DNA of 49,593 nt from CAZTZL01 sp964617625 (GCA_964617625.1 CAZTZL010000015.1:1-49593); one strand, 5' to 3'; positions 1 to 8,691 are shown, counted from the first letter of the stretch. Notes: a model not told the origin generated them from the letters alone. Translations and numbers: made by a program.

Positions 1-2951
1 AGGCTCACTGCGCCGAGATCGTCCTCGACTTTGCCGCGGAGAATGTACGGCCGGACCTGCGTCCATTCCGAACAGAAACGGCGGAACGTGTCGGGGAAGA
101 AAATAGTCTCGTAGAGCGCTGTGGTGTCTTCAAAACTGATAAACGACATGGGCTCTTCATTCTTAGTATAGACCAGCTTGTTCGTCACCCACCATCCGAT
201 CATGGTAATCCGTTTACCGACATGTCTGTTGATCTCTTTTCCCGGAACATAATCGAGGTCCCTGAGGCCTTCCCGGTAGAGATCGAGCGGATGCACACTC
301 AGCGGAAAACCGAGCACCTCCACTTCATGGAGAAGCAGTGTCCGGAAATCGTAATCGCCGAGCTGGGGAATCCGGATGGTTTCTTCATCAAAAAGAGACA
401 GCGTGGTCTGCGTGGAAACCGCGCGGGGTTTTCTGCCGGCGTAGACCTGCCAGAGCAGTTCCGCCCTGCTCCGGCCTCCGGCAATTGAATCAAAGCAGCC
501 CGCCTTGATGAGAATCCGCATGTCCGAAGGATCGAGAGGAACCCTTCGCTGAAACTCTTCAAAAGAGCGGTACTGTCCGCCTTTTTCACGTTCCTCAAGC
601 AGCCGGTCCAAAGCCGACGCCTTCAACCCTTTGAGCTGCATCAATCCCACCCGGATCTCCCGTTCTTTTCCCGTATAGGCCTTGCGGCTCGCATTGATCT
701 CCGGCGGCAGAACCGTAAGCCCCATGCGTCTCGCTTCACTGAGATAAGCAAACGGAGAATAGTATCCCCCCTGATTACTGATTACCGCCGCCATAAACTC
801 GGCCGGATAATGGGCTCTGAGCCAGGCCGACTTGAACGACACCAGGGCATACGAAGCGCTGTGGGGCTTGCAGAAACTGTATCCGCCGAAACTAAGAATC
901 ATCTCCCACACTTTCCCGATGACCCCCGTCGAAATCTTTCTGATCAGCGCGCCCCGAACGAACTGATCCCGGTAGGCAGAAAGTTTTTTCGCGTTCCGTT
1001 TTTTCGAAAGGGTCTTTCGCAGACCGTCCCCGTCTTCGGGTGAGAACCCGGCCATCTCCATGGCAACCTTGGTCACATCTTCCTGATAGACCATGATGCC
1101 GTACGTTTCCCCGAGCACCCGGTCGAGAATGGGATGGAGGGAAACGTAAGGTTCTCCGCGGAGCCGCCGCACATATTCGTTGATAAAAGTGTTTGCCGCC
1201 GGGCGGATGATCGAACTGTGGATCACGAGATGCTCGTAATCGCCGACATTGGTTTTTTTTTGAAGCTGTCGCATGGCCGGCGATTCGATGTAAAACACGC
1301 CCATCGTATCTCCCCTGCGGATCAGAGTTTGGGCAAGCGGATCATCCAGAGGATTGAGATTGTCGTACCGGATCACCTCGCCTGTGTTCTCCCGTATCGC
1401 ATTGAGGCCATCGCGGATCACAGCAAGAGACCGGTTGCCGAGAACATCCATTTTGATCAGCCCCGCTTCTTCGGTCTGATCTTTTTCCCACTGAATAATC
1501 TGAACCCCTTTCGGCGCATTTTCCACCGGAACGTGGTTGGACAGCACATCCGGCACCACCACAACACCTCCGCAGTGAACCGAAAGATACCGCGGCACAC
1601 CCTGGAGCCGGGAGGCCCATTGCAGAATTTCAGGCCAGGGAGAAGGAAGCGAAAGCCCCCGGAAAAGCGGATGGGTGGCCACAACCGATTCGATATCGTC
1701 CGTTCCCCAAAACCAGAGATGGGAAAGCCGGTCCGTGACCTGTTTGATTTCAGCATCCGGAAGACCATATACCTTGGCCACTTCCCGAACGGCCGCGCGG
1801 AGCCGGAACCCCACATGGTTGGCCACCATGGCAGAACGCTCCGGCCCGTACTTTTCAAATACGTAATCCAGAATGGCATCCCGCTCGTCCCAGGGGAAAT
1901 CCACATCAATGTCGGGAGGATCTTTACGCCCCGGATTGAGAAAACGTTCGAAAAAAAGATCGTACTTCAGGGGATCAACATGGGTAATGCCGAGCGCGTA
2001 CGAAACGATACTTGCTGCGGCCGAACCCCGCCCGCATGTTCTCGGTGCCTGTTTGACAATGTCTTCCATCATGAGAAAAACCGACGCAAAGCCCTTTTTG
2101 GAAATAACAGAAAGCTCGTACTCGAGCCGCTTCCGGACCGCATCCGTGATCTCACCGTAGCGCCGCTGTGCGCCCTCATAACACTTCCGGCGCAACTTTT
2201 CGGCGGCCGCTTTCTGATCCAGTTCCTCAAAACCGGCAAACAGCGTGGACGTAAAATCAGGATGAAATTGACACTGTTCGGCGATTTTTCGGGTGTTCTC
2301 GAGGGCTTCCGGCAGATTGGGGAACGTTTCCGCCATCTCCTGCGGCGATTTCAGCCAGGCCGAAGAAGGCGCAGTTTCTTTATCAGAAAGGCGGGAGAAT
2401 TTCGTATTGAGATCGATGGCGCGAAGCAGGCAATGCAGATGATACTCTTCCGGATGGAGAAAAGTGACGCCCCCCGTGGCCACAGCTGGAATTCCTTCCG
2501 ACTTGGATAAATCGAGAAGAGAACACCGGGACCGTCCGGCCGTCAATTCGGCATAGAGATCACATTTTCCTTTGAGACGCTTCAGAAGAGGGGGATGATC
2601 GCTTAAAATAACAAGCCCTTCTCCTCGCGCAATCAGCTCCTCTGCCAGATCAAAATCTTTCTCGCAGTGACGGCGGGTCAGAACCCGGCAAAGATTGGCG
2701 TAGCCGGTCTGATTCTTGACAAGCAGCACGGCACGCGCATCGGAAGTGACCACTTCAGCGCCGACAATGGGCCGAATGCCGTTCTCCTCCGCGATCTGGA
2801 GAAAATAGACCAGACCGTAAATGCCGTTGGTGTCCGTCAGAGCGAACCGGTCCATGCCGAGTTCGCTGACCCGGCGGCAGAGCGATTCCAGACCGGCCGT
2901 CCCCCTCATCAGGGAATAATGGGAATGGACATGGAGATGCACGAATTCCAT
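1..2951 (-). CDS. dnaE2: Error-prone DNA polymerase III alpha, DnaE2/ImuC (3' end outside window)
   Basis: Translesion replicative-type polymerase of the C family. The reading frame stays open from its ATG at 2951 to the left edge (983 codons seen), so the C-terminus is missing. The PHP motif HLHVHSHYSLM lies at residues 5-15. The catalytic block PDIDVDF (residues 346-352) keeps the paired aspartates D347 and D349, and a third site reads IKMDVLGNRS, so the polymerase looks active. A QTTLSLF segment at residues 848-854 resembles a beta-clamp binding motif. The last visible residues, ILRGKVEDDLG, match the OB-fold end of the family. The start overlaps the imuB stop by one base (TAATG), implying translational coupling. 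Its position behind imuB and lexA, rather than standing alone, is the basis for calling it DnaE2 and not the housekeeping DnaE. Base composition is GC-richer than the rest of the window. Confidence 0.93.
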   Translation of the reverse strand, partial: MEFVHLHVHSHYSLMRGTAGLESLCRRVSELGMDRFALTDTNGIYGLVYFLQIAEENGIRPIVGAEVVTSDARAVLLVKNQTGYANLCRVLTRRHCEKDFDLAEELIARGEGLVILSDHPPLLKRLKGKCDLYAELTAGRSRCSLLDLSKSEGIPAVATGGVTFLHPEEYHLHCLLRAIDLNTKFSRLSDKETAPSSAWLKSPQEMAETFPNLPEALENTRKIAEQCQFHPDFTSTLFAGFEELDQKAAAEKLRRKCYEGAQRRYGEITDAVRKRLEYELSVISKKGFASVFLMMEDIVKQAPRTCGRGSAAASIVSYALGITHVDPLKYDLFFERFLNPGRKDPPDIDVDFPWDERDAILDYVFEKYGPERSAMVANHVGFRLRAAVREVAKVYGLPDAEIKQVTDRLSHLWFWGTDDIESVVATHPLFRGLSLPSPWPEILQWASRLQGVPRYLSVHCGGVVVVPDVLSNHVPVENAPKGVQIIQWEKDQTEEAGLIKMDVLGNRSLAVIRDGLNAIRENTGEVIRYDNLNPLDDPLAQTLIRRGDTMGVFYIESPAMRQLQKKTNVGDYEHLVIHSSIIRPAANTFINEYVRRLRGEPYVSLHPILDRVLGETYGIMVYQEDVTKVAMEMAGFSPEDGDGLRKTLSKKRNAKKLSAYRDQFVRGALIRKISTGVIGKVWEMILSFGGYSFCKPHSASYALVSFKSAWLRAHYPAEFMAAVISNQGGYYSPFAYLSEARRMGLTVLPPEINASRKAYTGKEREIRVGLMQLKGLKASALDRLLEEREKGGQYRSFEEFQRRVPLDPSDMRILIKAGCFDSIAGGRSRAELLWQVYAGRKPRAVSTQTTLSLFDEETIRIPQLGDYDFRTLLLHEVEVLGFPLSVHPLDLYREGLRDLDYVPGKEINRHVGKRITMIGWWVTNKLVYTKNEEPMSFISFEDTTALYETIFFPDTFRRFCSEWTQVRPYILRGKVEDDLGAVS

Positions 2952-4123
2952 TATGGAACACCCATCACCCGTCCGAAAGAAACGACCTTCTCCCCGTATT
3001 TTGCACGAATCGTATCCAGCGCGGCCACTAAATTCTCCTCCCTCCGATGCAAACGGGAGAATGCAAAAAGCGAAAGCTGCGGAGAAGGAACAACCAAATC
3101 TGTAAAGGTAAGGCTGAGATACCGGATCCGCTGCCGCCGCTCATTGGTCTTGATAAAAAAGGGTTCGATCAAACGGTACAGGAACGGATCCGTTATGGTT
3201 GGAGAGACCAATCGGAAACGGCGCGTGGCATTCACATCATCCGAATATCGAAGATGAAGCCAGACTGTTTTGGGCAGCACCCCTTTGCTCCGCATTCGCC
3301 GGCAGGCACGTTCGATCATGCCGTAGAGCACTCCGAGCAGAATGAGATCGTCGTTGGAATCCTCATCCAAAGTGATCTCTTCGAAAACAAAAGGTTTGGC
3401 CGCCGGTGCCCGGACCGGTCTCTCGTCAATGCCCAGCGCCTGGCGGTGCAGAAGAAGGCCCAGCTTTCCGAATACGGTGCCCAATTGGGGCAAAGAAAGA
3501 AGCGCCAGTTGTTGAACCATCTTGATGTTGAACTCGGCCAGCAGCTCCCGTTCGATACGGGATCGAACCGCGGGCAGCATCCGCACACGCAGAGGCGCCA
3601 GAAAAGAGGCTTCGCTCCCAAAAGGCACGGCGCAGAGATCTCCGTGAAAGGCAACCACCTTTGCCGCCACACCACTCACCAGCTTGTTGGATCCGACTCC
3701 CAAAGTCCCGCTCAATTGCACGGCTGTCCCGACTTCGGTGCGGATACGGGAAGCCGTGTCCTGGGCCTTCCCGAAAAGCCGGGAGGTGCCTGTCATGTCC
3801 ACATAAAAACGCCCCCAGAAACCCGGTTCGACCAGAGGAGAATACTTCTCCAGCAAACGGACAATGGTTTCCGTGGCTTTACGGTACAATGTCTCATTGG
3901 GGGACAACACGACAAGTTTGCGGCACCGCTGAAGGGCCTTGGTCAACGGCAGCCCCTCAAATATACCTTCCTGGCGGGCTTCAGGAGAAACGGAGAAAAC
4001 AAGTGAACGCGGAGAATGGCGCGGACAGACCACCACAGGCTTTTCCCTGAGAGAGGAATCCCGAATTCTTTCCACGGCCACGGGAAACGCGTCGATGCGA
4101 AGATGTAAAATGTTGCGTGCCAT
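2951..4123 (-). CDS. imuB: ImuB-type catalytically dead Y-family polymerase
   Basis: Protein of 390 aa with the Y-family (DinB/UmuC) polymerase fold but without its catalytic acids. In the first motif, ILHLRIDAFPVAVE, the position equivalent to E. coli Pol IV D8 is R9. In the second, GRFYVDMTG, the invariant D-E pair is G104-R105. Loss of these residues is the hallmark of ImuB, which acts as an adaptor between the beta clamp and DnaE2 in mutagenic repair. A beta-clamp motif QLSLF is visible at residues 349-353 near the C-terminus. The gene sits 73 bp after lexA and overlaps dnaE2 by one base. No imuA (RecA-like partner) is present. The start ATG at 4123 has an AAAAGG site upstream. The assignment to ImuB rather than an active DinB is secure from the replaced residues. 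Confidence 0.9.
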   Translation of the reverse strand: MARNILHLRIDAFPVAVERIRDSSLREKPVVVCPRHSPRSLVFSVSPEARQEGIFEGLPLTKALQRCRKLVVLSPNETLYRKATETIVRLLEKYSPLVEPGFWGRFYVDMTGTSRLFGKAQDTASRIRTEVGTAVQLSGTLGVGSNKLVSGVAAKVVAFHGDLCAVPFGSEASFLAPLRVRMLPAVRSRIERELLAEFNIKMVQQLALLSLPQLGTVFGKLGLLLHRQALGIDERPVRAPAAKPFVFEEITLDEDSNDDLILLGVLYGMIERACRRMRSKGVLPKTVWLHLRYSDDVNATRRFRLVSPTITDPFLYRLIEPFFIKTNERRQRIRYLSLTFTDLVVPSPQLSLFAFSRLHRREENLVAALDTIRAKYGEKVVSFGRVMGVP

Positions 4124-4196
4124 GATGCCTTTTCATATAAATATCCTATACAGGGTTATTTCCCCTCCCTTTATGGGATGAGATCAAGGAGAGGTT

Positions 4197-4796
4197 TCAC
4201 CGGTACCGGCGCATCAACCCCACCACCACACCCTGAATTTCAAATTCGCCTTTCCGAACAAGAATGGGCTGCATCGATGGATTGGCCGGCCGGAGCTCAA
4301 TTCCGTCTCTGCGCCTGAAATACTTCTTCACGGTGGCCTCGCCCCCAACCAGGGCAACCACGGTCTGACCGTTCTCGGCCCCGGTCTGTTTCCGGACGAC
4401 AATCGTATCTCCCTCAAAAATCCCTTCATCAATCATGGAATTTCCTTTGACTTTGAGGGCAAAGTATTCTCCTGTCCCCAACATCTCCTCGGGCACGTCC
4501 ACCGTTTCCTGTTCTTCCACGGGTTCGATGGGATTCCCTGCAGCCACGGTACCGGCCATCCGGAGCACCACGGTCGTGCCGCCGTGTTCGATCAACGTAA
4601 TGGCCCGCTTCTGATTACTGAGCGGCATTTTGATATAGCCCTTCCGTTCCAGCTGCTTCAGATGCTTCTGGACCGACTGAAAAGATTGAAATCCAAAGTG
4701 CCGGCGGATCTCGTCGTACGACGGCGATAACCCTTTTTCCTTGATGTACCGCTTTAAAAAACGATAAACAGCCTGCTGTTTCTCTGTGAGATTCAT
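4197..4796 (-). CDS. lexA: SOS repressor LexA
   Basis: Transcriptional repressor and self-cleaving protease (199 aa) of the DNA-damage response. It has an N-terminal winged helix (residues 1-65, starting MNLTEKQQAVYRFLKRYI) and a C-terminal S24 peptidase domain. The cleavage site is A86-G87 in TVAAGNP, the nucleophile is S120 in GNSMIDEG and the general base is K157 in ATVKKYF, so all elements for RecA-stimulated autocleavage are present. An in-frame upstream start at 4859 would lie upstream of the promoter and lacks family support, so the ATG at 4796 is chosen. It has no Shine-Dalgarno site and coincides with the predicted transcription start. It heads the lexA-imuB-dnaE2 operon and probably represses it. 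Confidence 0.95.
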   Translation of the reverse strand: MNLTEKQQAVYRFLKRYIKEKGLSPSYDEIRRHFGFQSFQSVQKHLKQLERKGYIKMPLSNQKRAITLIEHGGTTVVLRMAGTVAAGNPIEPVEEQETVDVPEEMLGTGEYFALKVKGNSMIDEGIFEGDTIVVRKQTGAENGQTVVALVGGEATVKKYFRRRDGIELRPANPSMQPILVRKGEFEIQGVVVGLMRRYR

Positions 4797-4802
4797 GGAC
4801 AC

Positions 4803-4831
4803 AATATAGGTATAAGAAAGGTATAAGTCAA
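4803..4831 (-). promoter_or_regulatory. lexA promoter
   Basis: On the minus strand a TTGACT -35 (4831-4826) and a TATATT -10 (4808-4803) are separated by exactly 17 bp. Counting seven bases from the -10 puts +1 at 4796, the A of the lexA ATG. There is no ribosome binding site between promoter and ATG, so the transcript may be leaderless. Inferred from sequence only. Confidence 0.7.
4808..4827 (-). promoter_or_regulatory. Candidate LexA operator: 9-bp direct repeat in promoter spacer
   Basis: The 9-mer CTTATACCT occurs twice (4827-4819 and 4816-4808) with an 11-bp period, about one helical turn. The repeats fill the spacer between the -35 and -10 of the lexA promoter. A repressor bound here would block RNA polymerase, the usual arrangement for LexA autoregulation. 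I see no second copy of this pair elsewhere in the window. Its identity as a LexA box is inference. Confidence 0.5.
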
Positions 4832-4917
4832 GCTGTTTCTTAGCTAAAACGGGTTCCAAAATGACAGGAAATGCTGTTAGGAATTATTAGCGGGGGCTGA
4901 CGAAGCAAGGTTATCTT

Positions 4918-4952
4918 AAAGCCCCAGGTTTATTATAAATCTCTGGGGCTTT
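4918..4952. terminator. Hairpin terminator between DUF4389 gene and lexA
   Basis: The arms AAAGCCCCAG and CTGGGGCTTT form a perfect 10-bp stem with a 15-nt AT-rich loop. It lies just after the stop of the minus-strand DUF4389 gene and upstream of lexA. The T-tract on the minus strand is short (CTTTAAGA), so efficiency is uncertain. Confidence 0.65.
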
Positions 4953-4958
4953 GTAACA

Positions 4959-5588
4959 TCACTCATACAGAGTAAATGGCGGATATTGATCCGTGGTTAG
5001 CAGGAAAACATAAGCATCGACTCTCAAATCCCACCGCAGTACACCCACCACAAAATCGAACAGTCCCTTGGGATACTTGCCAGTGAAAATAACAGCAAAC
5101 CAGGCAATCAAAACACAGAATACTGCAGCAATCGCTAAAAATGCCAGAACGACGTAATGAGGAAAAGCCAGGAGCCACTTCACCAGCGGCATCCCCCGTT
5201 TTAGATCTTTCTTTGCATTGGGATAGGCAATCTTAATATGAACAGCCTGTTCTTCATCAGTCGAAGGATATTCATCCCTTAAGAAAACCAGATACGTCAC
5301 GACACGAGTTACAAATTTGACCAGGGCCACATTCCAGTCAAACCACCATCTTGGATACTTTTTCCGAAAAAGAATCAATAAAAGCGTCGGGCCAAAAACA
5401 AATCCTCCGGCAAAAAGAAAACGCGCCTTTTCCGGTGCATCGGAATCACCTTGGTTTCCGATCAGCATGGCCAGAATAATGATAATGGGAATCATCAGAA
5501 TAAAACGGAAAAACGTGGTAAGACGGTTCAGCTGTTCAGGATAATCAATACTCAAATTCACCGGATAAACTGCTTTTTTTTCTGCCAT
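4959..5588 (-). CDS. DUF4389 family membrane protein
   Basis: Integral membrane protein of 209 aa. It begins with YPVNLSIDYPEQLNRLTTFFR (about residues 8-28), the signature opening of DUF4389 proteins. It has hydrophobic segments near residues 28-45, 60-75 and a long pair around 140-170, plus aromatic-rich loops such as YPRWWFDW. No catalytic motif is visible and the function of the family is unknown. The start ATG at 5588 has a clear AAAAGGAG site 6-7 nt upstream. It appears to be a single-gene unit, followed by the hairpin at 4918-4952 and preceded by the palindrome at 5648-5667. Family assignment is from the characteristic opening motif. Confidence 0.8.
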   Translation of the reverse strand: MAEKKAVYPVNLSIDYPEQLNRLTTFFRFILMIPIIIILAMLIGNQGDSDAPEKARFLFAGGFVFGPTLLLILFRKKYPRWWFDWNVALVKFVTRVVTYLVFLRDEYPSTDEEQAVHIKIAYPNAKKDLKRGMPLVKWLLAFPHYVVLAFLAIAAVFCVLIAWFAVIFTGKYPKGLFDFVVGVLRWDLRVDAYVFLLTTDQYPPFTLYE

Positions 5589-5647
5589 TCGAAATTCTCC
5601 TTTTTAAGTAAATTGTAAAATGGTGTAGATTCCAATAATAATATATA

Positions 5648-5685
5648 TCCCTCCCTTGAGGGAGGGATAAAGGGAGGGTGTTCAA
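5648..5685. repeat. REP-like palindrome with repeated CCCTCCC tract
   Basis: TCCCTCCCTTGAGGGAGGGA (5648-5667) is a perfect palindrome, followed at once by a further AGGGAGGG tract. It sits 3' of the PorV-like gene stop, where it could act as a hairpin terminator or transcript stabiliser. The 11-mer CCTCCCTTTAT, found here on the minus strand, also occurs at about 4163-4173 upstream of imuB. Palindromes of this kind are often dispersed intergenic repeats. Confidence 0.55.
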
Positions 5686-5691
5686 TACGGA

Positions 5692-7191
5692 TTACTCCCA
5701 TCCCACAGTCAACTGCGCATAATACGCGCTCGTTTTCACAAACCGGTCATAGGCATAGGCGCCGTCCAGATCGACAATTCCGTAAATATTGAATCCCAAT
5801 CCCATTGTCAAACGTGTATCCGCCATACCGGACCGAAGTGCGATAACTAAATGATCCTTTAATGTGTGAAAACGGTATTCCGAACCGAAACGAAGTCTGT
5901 CAAAAGTTTTATCGTAACGCGTATCAAGTTCGGCAATATCCACCCAATCCAATGCCACATCCCAATTTTCTGTGATCGGATGATAAATTCCAAAATTTGC
6001 TATGAACGGCGTTTCCAGAGCAAATGGTTTATGAACGGTCAACTGACGATAGGAACTCACCATTGCCGTATCGCCCTGTGCATTGGTCACATACTGCCCC
6101 CCTTCTTTGTCATAATACACCCGAGGATGTCTGAAATGGAAATCGATCTGTTGTTCAATCTTTCCCATCGGAATCACATTCTGAAGGGACATTCCAAAAC
6201 GTGTTCCCCAGTTGCTTTGATAAAGCCCACCAATATCGAGTGTGACGCCCGTAACGCTGGACTGAAGATTGTCCCATGCCTTGCTTAATATCTCATCATA
6301 ATCGATCACAGCAACCCGTTCTGTCGCCATCCTTCTGTTGACAACTTTCAGATTCGCTCCCACCTGCCAGTTCTTTTTAAACTGTCGCCCGTATCCCACA
6401 GAACCGACAATATCCATATAGGAAAGATGGAATGCAACAGGAAAAACTTCATCGGAAAAACTCTCCCCGCCACCTATTACAACTGTCGATAAAATTCCCA
6501 GAATCTGAGCTACAGACTTGGCTGCCTCGACAGGATGGCTCAAATCGGAGGGAATATTTACTGCGAGAAGCGCATCGATGGTCGGGCTCTGCTGAACCAG
6601 AAAGCCAGACTGTCCAAATCCGTAAAGTGCAAAACCCCAGTTTCCATATTGAACTGCCGCAGACGGCAGAACTGTAATTCCATGCCTTTCAGGATTCTCT
6701 GTATCTCCAATGACTTCCGAAACCAGATCCAGTGAAAATTGCAGCCCTTCCTGAATCTGATTGAGAGCGTCGAGCCGTTGATTGATTGAGGCTCCCGTTT
6801 CATTAAAGGCATTCACACCATCCCAAACACGGGTCAGTGAAACCGCTTCATCAAATTCATCCATGTGATCCAACAGAAAAAAGGCTGCATCATATGTCTC
6901 CGGAGGCATGCCCATCTGTAAACCAAACACTTCGTACGATTTTTTCGATGTTCCTAAAAAAGCCGGATTGTACATCATAGCATTGAACATTTTCCCGCCG
7001 GCGATCTGGGTATTGCCCATTCCCATGGCCTTGATATTCTCCATATTTACAGGAAACCCGAGAGATCCGGTTTGAGTAATAATCTCCTGATCGGATAGAA
7101 CGATAAATTTGGAGAAATAATACCCGTTTTGAGAATAACCAGTTGTTGAAAAAAGAAAGAACAGTAAAGAAATGATAGCCTTTTTTAACAT
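5692..7191 (-). CDS. PorV/TraF-like outer-membrane beta-barrel protein
   Basis: Predicted outer-membrane protein of 499 aa with an N-terminal signal peptide ending near YSQ (residue 21). After it comes the motif AMGMGNTQIAGG...MMYNPAF, the usual entry of PorV/FadL/TraF-like barrels. The remainder alternates short amphipathic strands with glycine and aromatic residues and ends in an aromatic-rich strand (YYAQLTVGWE). PorV-type proteins serve type IX secretion; TraF-like homologues have no settled role, and the sequence cannot separate these. The ATG at 7191 is preferred over an in-frame GTG at 7194 because AAGGAG lies 6 nt before it. It is the last gene of the DUF3467-GH57-barrel-GT run, 129 bp after the glycosyltransferase, so co-transcription is possible. 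Confidence 0.7.
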   Translation of the reverse strand: MLKKAIISLLFFLFSTTGYSQNGYYFSKFIVLSDQEIITQTGSLGFPVNMENIKAMGMGNTQIAGGKMFNAMMYNPAFLGTSKKSYEVFGLQMGMPPETYDAAFFLLDHMDEFDEAVSLTRVWDGVNAFNETGASINQRLDALNQIQEGLQFSLDLVSEVIGDTENPERHGITVLPSAAVQYGNWGFALYGFGQSGFLVQQSPTIDALLAVNIPSDLSHPVEAAKSVAQILGILSTVVIGGGESFSDEVFPVAFHLSYMDIVGSVGYGRQFKKNWQVGANLKVVNRRMATERVAVIDYDEILSKAWDNLQSSVTGVTLDIGGLYQSNWGTRFGMSLQNVIPMGKIEQQIDFHFRHPRVYYDKEGGQYVTNAQGDTAMVSSYRQLTVHKPFALETPFIANFGIYHPITENWDVALDWVDIAELDTRYDKTFDRLRFGSEYRFHTLKDHLVIALRSGMADTRLTMGLGFNIYGIVDLDGAYAYDRFVKTSAYYAQLTVGWE

Positions 7192-7320
7192 CACACACTC
7201 CTTGCTGTCTTTACAGTGATCAATTTGGATTTCGTCATTTGGTATTCATTTGCTATTTTCCGCCAATGGCGGAGAATTTCGTTATTTTTGTCATACGAAT
7301 TGAAATTGATAAAAGTTCAG

Positions 7321-8643
7321 TTAATTATATTCGTCAAGCAGAGTGAGAATTTTTTTCGCTAATTTTTTCTCTGCACCTGTTCTGATTTTTTGAATCGCAT
7401 TCATGCATATGTGGCGATTTTCAAAAAAACGATCCATGTGCCGGACCGGTTTCTTCTGAAAATGGGACAATTTGATTCCCTTTTCAGAAATCAATCCATA
7501 TTCAAAACAAGCCTCTTCAATCTTTTTGACCTGAACCTGGGCCTCTTCGATGCAAACAAAAGGCACTCCCGCAGCCAGCGCATCGTTTACGGTGCCTCCG
7601 CCAGCTCTTGTGATAATCAGATCAAATGCAGGCAGAATGATCTGCTGTGTAGATCCTTTGATGAATTCAAACCAGCGCACATATCCGGACTGTTTCATTT
7701 TGTTTTTTATATCACGTGTTTGTTCCTGATCTTTAGTTATGGGATTAGAGAAAACCGGAATGTACTCCGGGGAAGGATTGCTGAGTAAATCATCGATCCA
7801 GTTCGGAATCAATTCGGCCCAAACCGATGTGCCGCCAGGAGAAATCAGAACGAGTTTTGGATTTCCCTTGAAAAACGGATCGGAAACAGGTTTTTCTCCC
7901 AGTTCCACAAGATGTTTATTCAGTATTTGCCATGCTTTTTGGGGATCATTTTTCGATCCCAAAACACCCTTGAGGTTTTTCGGTTTGTTCGGAAAAATCA
8001 ATCGATTCCAATGGTTCCGGAACACATCGGGGGTAATATACCTGTCAAATAGCCAGACTTCCGACGCGCAGTCCTCATCCTCTTCGATGGACACTGCGAT
8101 TTCTTCTACGGAGTTACGATCCTCTTCGTCTGGAGGATTGTTATATTGATAAAGACAGACTGCTTTTTCGGAACACATCATTTTCAATGTCTCTGCCCAG
8201 CTGTGATCAAAAAGCGTGATCCGATGGGGAACGTGTAACATTTTGGCGCTGCGGACAAAAAGCGGAACACCTATATCGACGGCGACATGACATTTTTCGA
8301 GAAAGGGTTGAATCACATTCTGATATTCTTGCCGATGTATTCGATATTGTTTCAATCCCATTAACGTCTTTTTAATATGAACTTCTCCATTTCGCTTTTC
8401 AAGACGAATCAGACTATCCTCTGCCAGTTGTACAGGACAGACGATGGAGCCTGGAGAATCGTAAATTGCCTGATTAAAAGTAAATGCTGAATTATTGATC
8501 ACGAAAACAGTTAGATTATATTTTATCTGATATTTGTGTTCCCACAATTCCTCAATCGCTTTAACCAGATAATAAGCAAATGCAGAGGGACCATATCCAT
8601 CCTCGTTACAGGCGATGCACAGATATTGTTTCTCAATTCCCAT
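7321..8643 (-). CDS. GT-B fold glycosyltransferase (MurG/GT28-like)
   Basis: Soluble protein of 440 aa. The strongest signal is the C-terminal motif TRAGGGTVNDALAAGVP (residues 345-361), with a following IEE, typical of the nucleotide-sugar binding half of MurG-like and GT1/GT28 glycosyltransferases. An earlier segment, KLVLISPGGTSVW, matches the start of that second Rossmann domain. The N-terminal half contains NEDGYGPSAFA, a glycine-rich acceptor-side loop. Donor and acceptor are not readable from the sequence. It lies 48 bp after the small barrel gene and a glucan-branching enzyme is two genes upstream, so a role in envelope or glucan modification is plausible but unproven. Confidence 0.7.
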   Translation of the reverse strand: MGIEKQYLCIACNEDGYGPSAFAYYLVKAIEELWEHKYQIKYNLTVFVINNSAFTFNQAIYDSPGSIVCPVQLAEDSLIRLEKRNGEVHIKKTLMGLKQYRIHRQEYQNVIQPFLEKCHVAVDIGVPLFVRSAKMLHVPHRITLFDHSWAETLKMMCSEKAVCLYQYNNPPDEEDRNSVEEIAVSIEEDEDCASEVWLFDRYITPDVFRNHWNRLIFPNKPKNLKGVLGSKNDPQKAWQILNKHLVELGEKPVSDPFFKGNPKLVLISPGGTSVWAELIPNWIDDLLSNPSPEYIPVFSNPITKDQEQTRDIKNKMKQSGYVRWFEFIKGSTQQIILPAFDLIITRAGGGTVNDALAAGVPFVCIEEAQVQVKKIEEACFEYGLISEKGIKLSHFQKKPVRHMDRFFENRHICMNAIQKIRTGAEKKLAKKILTLLDEYN

Positions 8644-8691
8644 ATCCCGTTAATAGAAAATACTTTCTTTGATTGGATAAAAAGGGGTGAT

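Noticed and set aside
1134..2510. A 458-codon open frame on the plus strand
   Set aside because: It is antisense to dnaE2, whose PHP and catalytic motifs are plain. The long frame is a by-product of high GC and codon bias; its translation has no recognisable domain.
3047..4006. A 319-codon open frame on the plus strand
   Set aside because: Antisense to imuB, with no domain, no ribosome binding site and high Arg/Gln content typical of shadow frames.
7257..7273. Palindrome TCCGCCAATGGCGGA as a terminator
   Set aside because: A 7-bp stem with a one-base centre and no T-tract on the minus strand; too weak for a terminator call, perhaps an intergenic repeat.
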